Positions 18,335-27,589 of a DNA stretch of 64,000 nucleotides are shown here, one piece after another. The translations under genes were made by a program, and so were the position numbers. Within the stretch, counting starts at the first letter, position 1; the number at the start of each line of letters is the position of its first letter. The DNA is from Sporolactobacillus shoreicorticis. Its GTDB lineage: Bacteria > Bacillota > Bacilli > Bacillales > Sporolactobacillaceae. The stretch spans positions 1-64,000 of the forward strand of contig NZ_JAMXWM010000013.1 of the NCBI RefSeq assembly GCF_024125445.1, written 5' to 3'. A model generated the notes under the pieces. The model was not told the origin of the DNA. It saw only the letters and a list, made by a program, of their open reading frames with translations, and did not search any database.

Positions 18335-18399
18335 ATTTTCAAACATATGAATGCGTTTAGACGAATTACCCGGCATGCTGCAACCAAATTCCGCATCCA

Positions 18400-18912
18400 T
18401 TACTTACTCGAATCGATTCTCGCCTGCCCCATCGCCTTTTTCAAAGTTGCCGCATGACGGGAGCCGATCACAATAACCTTGCCTGATCGTAGAAGGATCT
18501 CGATTCCCCGATTGCCGCTTACCGTATACGCTTTATTACCCCGCAAATCAGTTCGAATTCCCCAGCCGCCAAACCTCACGATTGGTCGATACGTCATGAC
18601 TTTGCAGCTGCTTATTTCGCCCCATTCAAAACAGTGCGGATGAAGATGAAACGGAAAAACGCGCACATAAAGACCATCCTTTTTCACCGCACATGTTAAG
18701 CGCATCGCCATAAAAAAGGTTGGAAGGATTATTCCAAAGATAATCACAAATACAATCATCATGGGATCAGGCATTGGATTCGTTCCAAATGGCTTGCCAA
18801 GAACAGTCTGAACGATGAATTCATACCACATCAGCGCAGAAACACCAAGTATGATTAACAAGAGCCACCACCGTGTCATTCTCTGAACTTCACGGTAATA
18901 CACGATCGGCAT
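18400..18912 (-). CDS. Membrane protein with PH-like C-terminal domain
   Basis: 170 aa. Two hydrophobic segments (about residues 14-32 and 50-70), then a soluble beta-rich domain ending GIEILLRSGKVIVIGS. It resembles the uncharacterised DUF6141-type proteins. GGGGAGGAG precedes the ATG by 6 nt, and the gene starts inside the 3' end of the upstream GNAT gene (23 nt overlap), so the two form an operon. Confidence 0.7.
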   Translation of the reverse strand: MPIVYYREVQRMTRWWLLLIILGVSALMWYEFIVQTVLGKPFGTNPMPDPMMIVFVIIFGIILPTFFMAMRLTCAVKKDGLYVRVFPFHLHPHCFEWGEISSCKVMTYRPIVRFGGWGIRTDLRGNKAYTVSGNRGIEILLRSGKVIVIGSRHAATLKKAMGQARIDSSK

Positions 18913-19429
18913 GGTCCGCTCCTCCCCACAATAAACGTCTGTATCTTAAAGAAACAAATCCTTCACGTTCCGGCAATGCATACGTTGAACCTTCGCATTG
19001 GCACTCAAATCCCATCGCTTCGTAAAAGGAGATGCCCATCGTATTTCCTTTAAACACAGAAACCCATTGTTCCGTTGCACCATGGTTGATTTGATCGTCA
19101 GTGATTGCATCAAGCAATTTCGTGCCGATTCCCTCACGTTTACGGCTCGGATCTAAATAAAGAACAAATAATTCGGACTTTTTATCATCAGTAAATCCTC
19201 CGCCACCGGCGCCCACAACCTTACCATGATCATCAGCGACAAACCAGCCGTTCCAGCCTCTGTTGATCGTTAAAATTTCGCGTTTGATTCGGCCTTTATT
19301 ATAAAATTGTGCGATTATTTTTTCGATATCATGCTGAGAAATAAGCGATTCATATGTTTTTCGGTATCCTTCCGAACAAACATCCATTATTCCGCCGACA
19401 TCAGAAAGACAGGCACGCCTGATTTCCAT
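18890..19429 (-). CDS. GNAT family N-acetyltransferase
   Basis: 179 aa. Motif A is LYLDPSRKREGIGTKLLDAI; motif B is GNTMGISFYEAMGFECQ. Substrate unknown. It is the first gene of a two-gene unit with the downstream membrane protein. The 240-bp stretch to the next gene shows nothing recognisable. Confidence 0.85.
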   Translation of the reverse strand: MEIRRACLSDVGGIMDVCSEGYRKTYESLISQHDIEKIIAQFYNKGRIKREILTINRGWNGWFVADDHGKVVGAGGGGFTDDKKSELFVLYLDPSRKREGIGTKLLDAITDDQINHGATEQWVSVFKGNTMGISFYEAMGFECQCEGSTYALPEREGFVSLRYRRLLWGGADHADRVLP

Positions 19430-19671
19430 AAGTAATCACTACTTTCTGCTTGTTCAATTGTCCGGAGTCCATAAATTGATTACAATACAGACAACATCTT
19501 ATTTTTAAAGAAGAACACGACCTTCCTCCATGAGGGAACTATGCATCGACCACCCTTGAGCAATCATTCTATTGTTCTTCTATTACAATCAGTGAACATC
19601 CATTCGTATATATGATAATGGTCTTATTTTCCACTTAAAAATGATTAAATTGAATGTTTCTTTTATCTTCT

Positions 19672-20280
19672 TCAATCAGCCAAATCTTTCTGAAACCCCT
19701 GCGGATGCCATGCGTCCCATTCATCTCTAAGCACACCGTAACCGATTGAATCATAGTACTGTCCATCAACAATGCGTGCCTTACGAAAACAGGCTTCTTT
19801 TGTGTAGCCGAGCTTTTCGGCAAGTCTCATCATACCGAAGTTACCGGACCATGTACGCAGATCAACCCGCACAATTTCCGGCATCGCCTGAAAAAGATAG
19901 TCGGTCCACAGACCAAACGCTTCATAACCGCGTCCATGCCCCCAGTATTCCGGGTTGTAAATCGCGATCCCGGCGCTGAGCCAATTTGTCTCCCTGCTTT
20001 CCCAGTACCAGCTGACTTGCCCGATCAGTTTATCTGACTTTTTATCGGCAATGGCGAGATTCTTTCTAGGGATTTCAAAGGAATCCGTTCTGATTTTTTC
20101 ACATTGTTCATCGACTGATTCAATGATCTCTTCTTTCGTTTTTAGAGGATAATAGGGTCCATCGAACTTCTGCCAGTCTTGTTCCGGCGATCTCCAAAAA
20201 ATACAGTCATCCTTGTCCGCTAATTTCCAATCGCGGACAACGATTTGATTTCCATTAAGTAAAATCATCTGTTTTCTCAT
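19672..20280 (-). CDS. GNAT family N-acetyltransferase, RimJ/RimL-like
   Basis: 202 aa. Typical GNAT pattern GIAIYNPEYWGHGRGYEAFG (motif A) and NFGMMRLAEKLGYTKEACFR (motif B). Its ATG overlaps the TGA of a preceding hydrolase tail (ATGA), which suggests that it was once translationally coupled and supports the start at 20280. Confidence 0.82.
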   Translation of the reverse strand: MRKQMILLNGNQIVVRDWKLADKDDCIFWRSPEQDWQKFDGPYYPLKTKEEIIESVDEQCEKIRTDSFEIPRKNLAIADKKSDKLIGQVSWYWESRETNWLSAGIAIYNPEYWGHGRGYEAFGLWTDYLFQAMPEIVRVDLRTWSGNFGMMRLAEKLGYTKEACFRKARIVDGQYYDSIGYGVLRDEWDAWHPQGFQKDLAD

Positions 20281-20405
20281 TCCTGTTCGTTTTTTATTGT
20301 GCTGCGAATAAGTTCCATGACTCTTGCCAGCACTGTGATAGAGCCGGCGGTATCAAACGTATCGATGCCGACATCCAATGAATGATCGGCATGATGGATC
20401 ACTTC
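20277..20405 (-). pseudogene. C-terminal remnant of an alpha/beta hydrolase
   Basis: A short in-frame tail reads VIHHADHSLDVGIDTFDTAG followed by SITVLARVMELIRSTI. It resembles the catalytic-His region (ADHSL) and last helix of small alpha/beta hydrolases. No start or nucleophile region is left. It ends in an ATGA overlap with the next GNAT gene. Confidence 0.4.
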
Positions 20406-20409
20406 ACGG

Positions 20410-20776
20410 TTTCAGGAAATTTGCCAATTGCATCTGTGGATGAGACATACGGATCAGCATCCGAACTATGCATATGCATTCTTGCTTCATTTTTTACTTC
20501 CTATTTATACTCCAGAGCTCGTTTTTTTAATTGCGCTTGTATCTTCAGTTCATAATTGTAATCAATGTCGTTATTCTCAAAATAAACAACATCGACATCG
20601 TGAACCGGTGTTTGATGGGACGATCGAGTTTGATAATTCCACATTCGCGCACGCAAGAGTCCCGCGCATACTCAGCAATCAGAGAGATTTAATTCACGAA
20701 CCGAGCTCAAAATTTTTATTAATTCCTGATCATTGGTAATAAACGTTCGACTATCTTCTTCATCTTCAAGTCTCAA
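20410..20776 (-). pseudogene. Nucleotidyltransferase-like gene (COG3575 type) with two in-frame stops
   Basis: One continuous frame from TTG 20776 (AAAGG 8 nt upstream) reads ILSSVRELNLSDC, stop (TGA), VCAGLLRARMW, VHDVDVVYFE, LEYK, stop (TAG), EVKNEARMH and STDAIGKFPET. This follows the COG3575 nucleotidyltransferase pattern (…DWWICAGFVR…DVDVIYF…KNQARMH…TVDAISKFPET). Both stops sit in an otherwise intact frame, and the C-terminal part is missing. Confidence 0.65.
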
Positions 20777-20795
20777 TGAAATTACCTTTTTACTT

Positions 20796-21239
20796 TCATT
20801 TTAGCTCTTTCCTCATCACCATTCGACTTTCATTCATTGAATAACCCTTTTTACGGTAAAAATCGCTGATTGTACCGATTTTCTCAGTAATGAGAAAAAG
20901 TGAAGTAATCCCTTTTTCCGTTAACTTCTGCTCGAGATGATGAAGCAGCCAAGAGCCGTAACCCTTTCCTTGTATCTGGGTCGTGACACAAAATTCAGCT
21001 AAGTAAAAGGTCTTTCCCATAAAATTCATTTTGCTGTATCCGGCAATGAATCCGATTAATTGGTTGTGATCCCAGAGCGCGTACCCTAAGAAGTTCGGTG
21101 TATGGATCAAATCAAGCAACCTTTGATAGCCTACATCATCGGTCCATGATTCATTCCACGGCTCATTCCTGAAAACATTGATATATAACTCAGTATAGTC
21201 ATGCAAAAAATCGGGGTCCATGACAGCTAATTTAATCAT
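20796..21239 (-). CDS. GNAT family N-acetyltransferase
   Basis: 147 aa from the ATG at 21239, chosen because GAGGA lies 6 nt before it. Motif A FCVTTQIQGKGYGSWLLHHL and the ISDFYRKKGYSM motif are clear. It is divergent from the HAD gene at 21302, with only about 60 bp between. Confidence 0.83.
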   Translation of the reverse strand: MIKLAVMDPDFLHDYTELYINVFRNEPWNESWTDDVGYQRLLDLIHTPNFLGYALWDHNQLIGFIAGYSKMNFMGKTFYLAEFCVTTQIQGKGYGSWLLHHLEQKLTEKGITSLFLITEKIGTISDFYRKKGYSMNESRMVMRKELK

Positions 21240-21269
21240 TAACATTCCTCGTTTCTTTCGGTCTACCGA

Positions 21270-21278
21270 TGTTATAAT
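21270..21278 (+). promoter_or_regulatory. Extended -10 promoter of the Cof-type HAD gene
   Basis: TGTTATAAT is an extended -10 box; no good -35 lies 17 nt upstream. It is 23 nt before the ATG. Confidence 0.5.
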
Positions 21279-21301
21279 GAAAGGCAAAAAGGCGGAGACA
21301 C

Positions 21302-22102
21302 ATGAATCAATTATCATCAATTAAAGCGCTTGTCTTTGATCTGGACGGGACGCTACTCAACGCGCAAAAAATCATCTCCGAACGAAATCAGAAAGCACTG
21401 ATGCGCAGTTATCAGTCCGGGTTTAAGCTTTTCATTGCGACCGCCCGTCCCCCGCGTTCTGTACATACAATGGTGTCAAAAGAACTGCTCGATTGCGTGT
21501 CGGCTATTTATTACAACGGCGCGTATGTAAGGGATGCTAATGGAAAAACAATGAGCTTCACGATCTCCCGTGCGGATTCAGAAGAGCTCATCGATTTGAT
21601 GTGCGTTCACAACGAAACAGATTCCATTTCCATTGAGTCCGAGGACATACTCTATGCACTTTCCGACAAGACTTTTGCAAAGAATGCCAAGCACATGGTC
21701 CTCCCGCCAACCATTGTCACTCCACCTGAACTCAAGAAGCTGCTGGCAAATAAAATTTTACTGTTTCACTGTTCCTCCATTGTAAAGCGCCACATCATGA
21801 ACGATAAAAAACGATTGAGCATCGTCGAAACCGACGGCAAAGAACTCATGCAAATCATGGCCCAAAATGTTTCAAAAAGTCATGCTGTTGCCGCACTCTG
21901 TAAGAAAATGAACCTTTCAATGGACAGTGTCATGTCCTTCGGTGATGATTGGAATGATCTGGATTTATTCAAAACATGTGGTTATTCCGTTGCTATGGGT
22001 AATGCAGTGCCCGACCTAAAGAAATACGCTTCCATGACAACTGCTTCAAATGATGAGGATGGTGTTGCTCAGATCGTTGAGCAGCTTATAGAAGCACAGT
22101 AG
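21302..22102 (+). CDS. Cof-type HAD-IIB hydrolase
   Basis: 266 aa. Motif I FDLDGTLLN, motif II Thr in IATARPPRS, motif III region KSHAVAALCK and motif IV SFGDDWNDLDLF mark the Cof/YidA sugar-phosphate and nucleotide-cofactor phosphatase group with a C2 cap. GGCGGAG stands 4-5 nt before the ATG. The substrate cannot be told. Confidence 0.87.
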   Translation: MNQLSSIKALVFDLDGTLLNAQKIISERNQKALMRSYQSGFKLFIATARPPRSVHTMVSKELLDCVSAIYYNGAYVRDANGKTMSFTISRADSEELIDLMCVHNETDSISIESEDILYALSDKTFAKNAKHMVLPPTIVTPPELKKLLANKILLFHCSSIVKRHIMNDKKRLSIVETDGKELMQIMAQNVSKSHAVAALCKKMNLSMDSVMSFGDDWNDLDLFKTCGYSVAMGNAVPDLKKYASMTTASNDEDGVAQIVEQLIEAQ

Positions 22103-22126
22103 CATTAAGGCGTCCATGTTTATGAT

Positions 22127-22592
22127 CTAGTCAATGGTGCCCTTCATCCGCCAAACCTTGCCGTCACATTCGGTTTTTAATTTTTTCATTCCTTGTTTCT
22201 CGTAGAATGCCTGAGCATGTGTATTGGTTGGCGCGACGCGGAGATGATATTCGGAGGTGCCGTGCTGCTTGAAGAGGTGCATCGCATACTGATGAAATTC
22301 ATGGCCTAACCCGTTGCCCCTTTTTTCCGCAATCAGATAGAAAAGATGAACATAGCCGATGCTTTTGGCTTCGTATTCGCGAATACTTAGTTCCAGCTGC
22401 CCAATTGCTCGCCCCCTCGAAAACAAGGACAAACCCGTCGGAAAATTGACTCACTTTGTTCCCCAATCAGCTTAGATATTCGTCGGCATGGAAATTCTCG
22501 TCCGTTCTAAAGCTCAGTTGAAACGAATCTCTGCGAAAAGCAGTGATACAGGCCTTATCCCTTTCCAAATCAATAGGCTTAAAACGAAGCAA
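22127..22592 (-). pseudogene. GNAT acetyltransferase with stop and frameshift
   Basis: A TTG start at 22592 behind GGAGG begins LRFKPIDLERDKACITAFRR … HADEYLS, then a TGA. After a frame change the gene continues AIGQLELSIREYEAKSIGYV … KRGNGLGHEFHQYA (motif A) and NTHAQAFYEKQGMKKLKTE. The 101-residue C-terminal part is open. Joined, the pieces make a normal GNAT of about 155 aa. Confidence 0.7.
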
Positions 22593-22613
22593 AAAATGCG
22601 CCTCCTCATTCCG

Positions 22614-22745
22614 TCATTTATCTTTCAGTTCCCTTTTAATCTCTTGAATCGTGAAGCGAATGAGATTCTTGATTAATTTATACACAATGGCGATAACGAT
22701 ACCCCAGATAACAAGAATTGAAATTAATGGTGCAAACTGAAACAT
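22614..22745 (-). CDS. Small single-pass membrane protein
   Basis: 43 aa with one hydrophobic helix (LISILVIWGIVIAIVYKLI) and a basic C-terminal tail. The likely ATG is at 22745; a longer frame reaches 22814. The ribosome-binding site is poor (AGGGG at 13 nt), so this call is tentative. Function unknown. Confidence 0.4.
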   Translation of the reverse strand: MFQFAPLISILVIWGIVIAIVYKLIKNLIRFTIQEIKRELKDK

Positions 22746-22861
22746 TAACAGGTCACTTCCCCTCGTACGTTTTTCATAAACGTCAAATAATTGGTTAATG
22801 TATTTATTATACACATTCGCGTTCGCGTTTTGTTGGCAAATAAGGAAAAAATTAGCTACAA

Positions 22862-22898
22862 AAAAAGCAATCCCTTAAAAACCAGTGAATTGCTTTTT
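22862..22898. terminator. Bidirectional terminator between murI and the small membrane gene
   Basis: AAAAAGCAAT and ATTGCTTTTT are exact complements around a 17-nt loop, with the A- and T-runs inside the arms. It probably ends murI on the minus strand. Confidence 0.75.
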
Positions 22899-22940
22899 CG
22901 ACTAAGCTCCAGACTTATATACGTTGGAAACGGCCATTGC

Positions 22941-23723
22941 TTATCTAAGCATATCGTCCAATTTTTTTAGCAGCTGCGCGTAATGCGCCAGCGTTTCCTG
23001 ATCGTCCACGCGAACGCCGGATTTATAGAAGGTGATTTTTCCGCTTCCTCCGCCGGTTTGATGCAGCCTTTCAAGTATCCGCTTCAGATTCATCGCCGTA
23101 CCGAATCCACCGTCAATGACATGGGTTCCTTTCGGGAAGATCTGTTCAATAATGTCTTTAAAAATCGGAAAATGGGTACAGCCGAGTACAACCGTACCAT
23201 ATTGAGTCAAATCGAACGGTTTCAGCTGCTCTTTTAAATAAGGAATGACGTGATTTGGTTCAAAGTCAAACGCTTCAGCAAGCTCCACCAGTTGCGGCAT
23301 CGGTAGCGGATCAACAATATCGTGCTTGTCGATCTGTTCAACGAGTCGATGATACTTTTCTTCCTTCAGCGTCGTCCGTGTCGCCATGACAAGCACTTTC
23401 TTTTTTTCCGGTTCGGTTTCGATCACCGCCGGTTTGACTGCGGGTTCAATACCGATAATCGGAATCGAATAGCTTTTGCGCAGATCCTCAATCGCCGCAC
23501 TTGTTGCCGTATTGCAAGCGATGACCAGTGCTTTGATCTCATGGGCAACCAGAAAATCCACCGCTTCAAAAATATATTTTTTTAATTCATTTTTTGGTTT
23601 TTCTCCATAGGGAAGATGCGCGGTATCCGCATAAAAAAGAAAATTCTCATTAGGCAACAATTTTCTGATGTGATGGAGAACAGTCATGCCACCAACACCG
23701 GAATCAAATACTGCTATATTCAT
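22941..23723 (-). CDS. murI: Glutamate racemase
   Basis: 260 aa. Makes D-glutamate for peptidoglycan by cofactor-independent racemisation in the cytosol. Landmarks: FDSGVGGMTVL at the N-terminus, the first catalytic Cys in IACNTATSAA (about residue 70), and the second in LGCTHFPIF (about residue 183), plus the substrate-binding DTAHLPYGEK. Full length for the family. The ribosome-binding site is weak. B. subtilis has two such racemases (RacE, YrpC), so this could be the accessory copy. Confidence 0.9.
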   Translation of the reverse strand: MNIAVFDSGVGGMTVLHHIRKLLPNENFLFYADTAHLPYGEKPKNELKKYIFEAVDFLVAHEIKALVIACNTATSAAIEDLRKSYSIPIIGIEPAVKPAVIETEPEKKKVLVMATRTTLKEEKYHRLVEQIDKHDIVDPLPMPQLVELAEAFDFEPNHVIPYLKEQLKPFDLTQYGTVVLGCTHFPIFKDIIEQIFPKGTHVIDGGFGTAMNLKRILERLHQTGGGSGKITFYKSGVRVDDQETLAHYAQLLKKLDDMLR

Positions 23724-23830
23724 GGATTATCACTTTTCTTTATAGTTTTGATCTTAACGTTGTTTTATTGTATCACCTTTATTTATTATTCTCCATGATG
23801 ATCGCAGAATTTCTTAATACGTGTTCAAGA

Positions 23831-24460
23831 TTAATGATTTTCATCATTATCTATAAATAATTTCCTGTCAATTTTCCTATTTTTATAATAGTATCTTTTA
23901 TCGCGTTCGCCAATTTCACGGAGAACCTTACATGGATTTCCAATGGCTACCACATTATCGGGGATATCCTTGGTAACAACGCTGCCCGCACCGATTACAG
24001 AATTTTCACCGATTGTGACTCCGGGCAGCACGACAGATTGCGCTCCAATCCAAACATTATTCCTGATGGTAACCGGTAAATTGAATTGCATCTTTCTTCT
24101 TCTCAAATTGGGATTAATCGGGTGACCTGCGGTAGCAATGGTCACATTAGGGCCGAACATGACGTCATTTCCAACATAGATCGGTGCATCATCCACAAGT
24201 GTCAAATTAAAATTGGCATAGACCGCATTTCCAAAGTGAGTATTTGATCCCCAATTGGCTCGCAAAGGCGGTTCCACATAACAGGCCTCGCCACATTCAG
24301 CTAAGAGCGCTTTCAATAGGTTCTCACGTTCAGCCGTTTCAGATGGCCATGTTTGATTAAAGTCATAGAGCAATTCATTCCACTTCTGTTGCTGTTTTAA
24401 TAGTTCTTCATCGCTTGGATCATATAAATCACCACGAAACATTTTTTCTTTATGATCCAT
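23831..24460 (-). CDS. Maltose/galactoside O-acetyltransferase family
   Basis: 209 aa. N-terminal Mac domain (KMFRGDLYDPSDEEL) followed by a left-handed beta-helix of hexapeptide repeats (VGNDVMFGPNVTI … IGAQSVVLPGVTIGENSVIG), with the catalytic His in TAGHPINP. It transfers acetyl from acetyl-CoA to a sugar hydroxyl (Maa/LacA family). The physiological substrate is unknown. A good GGAGG precedes the ATG. Confidence 0.88.
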   Translation of the reverse strand: MDHKEKMFRGDLYDPSDEELLKQQQKWNELLYDFNQTWPSETAERENLLKALLAECGEACYVEPPLRANWGSNTHFGNAVYANFNLTLVDDAPIYVGNDVMFGPNVTIATAGHPINPNLRRRKMQFNLPVTIRNNVWIGAQSVVLPGVTIGENSVIGAGSVVTKDIPDNVVAIGNPCKVLREIGERDKRYYYKNRKIDRKLFIDNDENH

Positions 24461-24580
24461 CTCTGCCCCTCCTTCGATGTATGTTCAATTATTTCCTTTT
24501 CATTGCGAATCGGGAAAAGTAAAATGGTATAATCAATTTTAAAACGAACGCTAACAAAAAAAGTTGATCACCGAGATGAA

Positions 24581-24900
24581 TCAGTGTCTTGGAGGACCGT
24601 TGTTGTATTCTGTTAATTGATTTTCAGTATAGTGAATCACAATTTCTTTAGAAACAGCCCCCAATGTACTCATGAAATAACTCGGTGACCATAGATTGCT
24701 CCCTCCAAAGGTCCTGCTTGGTTTCAGGATATTGCTTAAACCCCAGGAGATTGGGCTACCGAGAATGGCTTCATACTCGGTGGAAAATGAATCATCATGT
24801 GGATGTGATCGAGCATGATCTCTAAACCACAAAACATCTTCGTTTTGTAGCACTTTTTTGCTCCCGGATTTAAATTTGAGATGACCACCCTGTTTCCTTT
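24581..24900 (-). mobile_element. Frameshifted remnant of an IS200/IS605-type TnpA
   Basis: Two frames hold parts of a Y1 transposase: one with GLEIMLDHIHMMIHFPPSMK (the HUH metal motif HIH), another with NLWSPSYFMSTLGAVSKEIV and IHYTENQL (catalytic Tyr region). The N-terminal part is unrecognisable and the frame is broken near 24740. No clear terminal hairpins were identified. Confidence 0.65.
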
Positions 24901-25031
24901 ATTCTCAAAATCTTCCGGTTTGCAATTCAGATCAATAGCTGCTGCCTCATGGCAATTTTTCTGATATCTTCATGATTCAATTTCTCACCTGCTTTGGGTC
25001 ATTATGCACTATAAAAAGTGATCGTCTCTGA

Positions 25032-25478
25032 TCAAAAATCCAAGAAATCAACGCTTGAATTTAATTCCACCAGCGCTTGCGGTGAAATTTTTAACGTACT
25101 CGTGGCATTCCCTGTTCCGCCGTAAACATAATCAAATTTGAAAAGACTTTTATCGATCAAGCAAGGGAGATGCAATCCAATTAAAGCAACACTTCCCACA
25201 TGAAAACCCGTCACCTTTTGAACCTCTTTTGGTGACGCTAATTTTGCATGCTTGCAATTGAGCGTACGAGCGATTTGATCAAAACTAATTTTTTCACGGC
25301 TTCCAGATATAATCAGCGCGAAGAATCCTTTATCTGTTTTAATGATTAACGTCGGAGCCGTCTGCCCAACATCAATCCCAAAGTACTTCGAACCATCTTC
25401 TCGAGTCAAAATCGGCTGATCATGTTGAATGATTTCATATTTATACTTGGTCGTGCTGAGCATGTCGCTTATTTTCAT
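25032..25478 (-). CDS. YbaK/EbsC family aminoacyl-tRNA deacylase-like protein
   Basis: 148 aa from ATG 25478 (GGAGG 6-7 nt upstream). A trans-editing fold that in the family hydrolyses mischarged aminoacyl-tRNAs. It has the conserved Lys in LIIKTDKGFFALI, then KLASPKEVQKVTGFHVGSVA and YGGTGNATSTLKISP. The amino-acid specificity cannot be read from the sequence. Confidence 0.82.
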   Translation of the reverse strand: MKISDMLSTTKYKYEIIQHDQPILTREDGSKYFGIDVGQTAPTLIIKTDKGFFALIISGSREKISFDQIARTLNCKHAKLASPKEVQKVTGFHVGSVALIGLHLPCLIDKSLFKFDYVYGGTGNATSTLKISPQALVELNSSVDFLDF

Positions 25479-25497
25479 CTTAAGTCCTCCGGGTACG

Positions 25498-26010
25498 TTA
25501 CTCATAGATATAAATTCTGTTCAAATAGTTTCCGTCAAAGCTTTTCATCACTACCTCTTCATGAAAAATAAAGTGATTATTGCTTAAAACTTTTTGTGAT
25601 CACTTATTATCCGCTTTCACAATTCCGTAAATGGCATTTAATTTAAGGCTGCATTTTGCCCATCTGGAAAGAGCGCCTACTGCCTCAGTTGCGTACCCTT
25701 TTCACTGATGCTCCATGCCAATTGCATAGCCGATCTCAACACCATCTAGTTGTTCACTTAAACCGATATGTCCGATCAAGGTGTTTGTTTTCTTCAAAAC
25801 GAGTCCATAAACAAGCGGATAAGACCGGGGAACGGATTTATAGGTGACAGATAGGCATTTGATTACTTCCCTGGCTTCATTTTGAGTTTCATACACCTGA
25901 TCCGGTAATTCTTCCCGCATGGATTTTTCTAAATTATATTTGTAAATCAACAAGGTGTCGTTTGCATTTAATTCACGTATCGTTAACCGTTCGGTCTCAA
26001 GAAATATCAT
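25498..26010 (-). pseudogene. GNAT acetyltransferase with two in-frame TGA codons
   Basis: The frame starts at ATG 26010 (GAGG 6 nt upstream) with FLETERLTIRELNANDT and runs through HIGLSEQLDGVEIGYAIGME to a TGA. The same frame then continues KGYATEAVGALSRWAK (motif A), SLKLNAIYGIVKADNK, another TGA, then SQKVLSNNHFIFHEEVV, ending at 25498. Both TGAs occupy places where arginine (CGA) is plausible, so two C-to-T changes would explain them. Restored length of about 170 aa is normal for the RimJ-type group. Confidence 0.75.
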
Positions 26011-26122
26011 CATTCGCCTCATCTGGTTGCCTACTTTCTTCCTGCTAGAAATAGTTCACTTGTACAACCAGGACAACCTGTACGAACAGTAGGTTTGGAT
26101 TTTGCCATTTGGTTGAACTCTC

Positions 26123-27468
26123 TTAGGTTGAGCTTTCATTCTTCGGTTCAGCCTTCTCTTCGCGGATTATTTTTAGCATCGTTTCTAATGAATCCAGTTC
26201 TTTTTCAGGCACGCCTGCAATGCAGAGACGAAGGCCTTGCGCCTCTTTATCAAGAATACCATATCGAGAGACGATAATATTTTTTTGCGCGAGCTTCTGA
26301 GCAATCCGTTTAGCTGAAATTTCAATGGGGAGCGTAATCCAGAGGAAAAGTCCCTGTCTGGGTACGTGAAAAGAAAAGCCTGTCAAATCGGCATGTGACA
26401 GAATCGCTTTTGCCTTCACTAATTTTCGCCGATAGCATGCGTTCACTTTGCGGACATGCCTATCGTACATCCCCGATGTTAAAAAGAAATTCAGTGCGCC
26501 CTGTGCAATGCCGGAAGTGCAGATGTCAGACAAATACTTCTGCTGAATAACGGTGTCACGCAAAGCATCGGAAAACACCATCGTGCCCAAACGAATCCCC
26601 GGAAGAAATGTTTTTGAAAAGCTGCGAATATAAACGGTAAGCTGATTGGTGTCGTAATAGTGTAGCGGAAGGCAGCGTTTGTCCACGCCCAAGTCTGCCA
26701 GATAGTCGTCTTCAATCATCAGAACGTGGTAGCGACCGCAAAGCTCCGCGATCATTTTCTTGTCATTTTCCAAAAGAGAATATCCGTTGGGTTATGAAAT
26801 CTAGGGATGATATAGAACGCCTTGATCTGCTCTGCTTGAAAAACGCGTTCCAATTCTTTCAGATTGATCCCGGAGGAGTCACGCCGAATGGCCACGCAAT
26901 CGATATTTAGCGACTTAGCCATGTCGAGAGCTGCGTGATAGGTGGGCGATTCTACTAAAAGCTTTCCCTTCGACGGAGCTGTAAAAATGGCTTTCAGAGC
27001 GAGGAGAATTCCCTGTTGGGCACCGTTTGTAAGCATAATTTGAGCGTTTGAAGCATGGATTCCATCCCGTATCAGCCTCTCTTGAAGCGTTTTTCTCAAT
27101 TCAGCGAAGCCCAATGGCGATTCATAGGAAAACAATTTCTTCTTATACGCTTCGATCGATTGGTTCATCGCATGGGCAAAGGCTTGATAGGGAATTAAGG
27201 TGGGATCAGGTGCTACCGTTTGGAAATCGATTATGCTCGATAGTGGTGTCTCTTCAAAGTCCGACTTGACTACATAGTATCCGCCTCTTGGCACGCAATA
27301 GAGAAAATGTTCGTCTTCCAGAGCTTTATAGGCCCTATTGACCGTAATTTTATTGACGGAAAGAACTTTGGCGATTTCTCTGCATCCCGGAATCTTTTGG
27401 CCTTCTACAAACCGCTTCTGCTTGATTCCTCTTAGAATATAATCTTTAACCCATTCCATTTTTGACAT
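26123..27468 (-). pseudogene. MocR-type GntR/aminotransferase regulator, one-base frameshift
   Basis: A PLP-dependent MocR regulator, about 448 aa when repaired. The N-terminal winged HTH (GCREIAKVLSVNKITVNRAY) is followed by an aminotransferase-I fold with LTNGAQQGILLAL, ESPTYHAAL, IIPRFHNPT and the PLP-lysine motif SFSKTFLPGIRLG. The frames change near 26790: one C (plus strand) missing from a CC run restores HNPTGYSLLENDKKMIAELC. It is divergent from a GNAT gene, the typical layout for a MocR regulator and its target. Confidence 0.8.
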
Positions 27469-27530
27469 AGAACCCACCCATTTCCATTACAATTCATCGT
27501 CTGTAGTAGTACAGATCAAATATCGAATGT

Positions 27531-27559
27531 TTGAACTATTAATGAGTGCATTATATACT
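27531..27559 (+). promoter_or_regulatory. Sigma-A promoter of the divergent GNAT gene
   Basis: TTGAAC, 17-nt spacer, TATACT in the 120-bp MocR/GNAT intergenic region, about 30 nt before the GTG start. Confidence 0.75.
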
Positions 27560-27589
27560 AATGCCAACGAAATACAAGGGGGAGTCCAG

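Noticed and set aside
25498-26010. Selenocysteine or stop-codon recoding in the GNAT gene
   Set aside because: TGA, TAA and TAG all occur in comparable broken frames nearby and no SECIS-like hairpin was seen after the TGAs; simple gene decay fits better.
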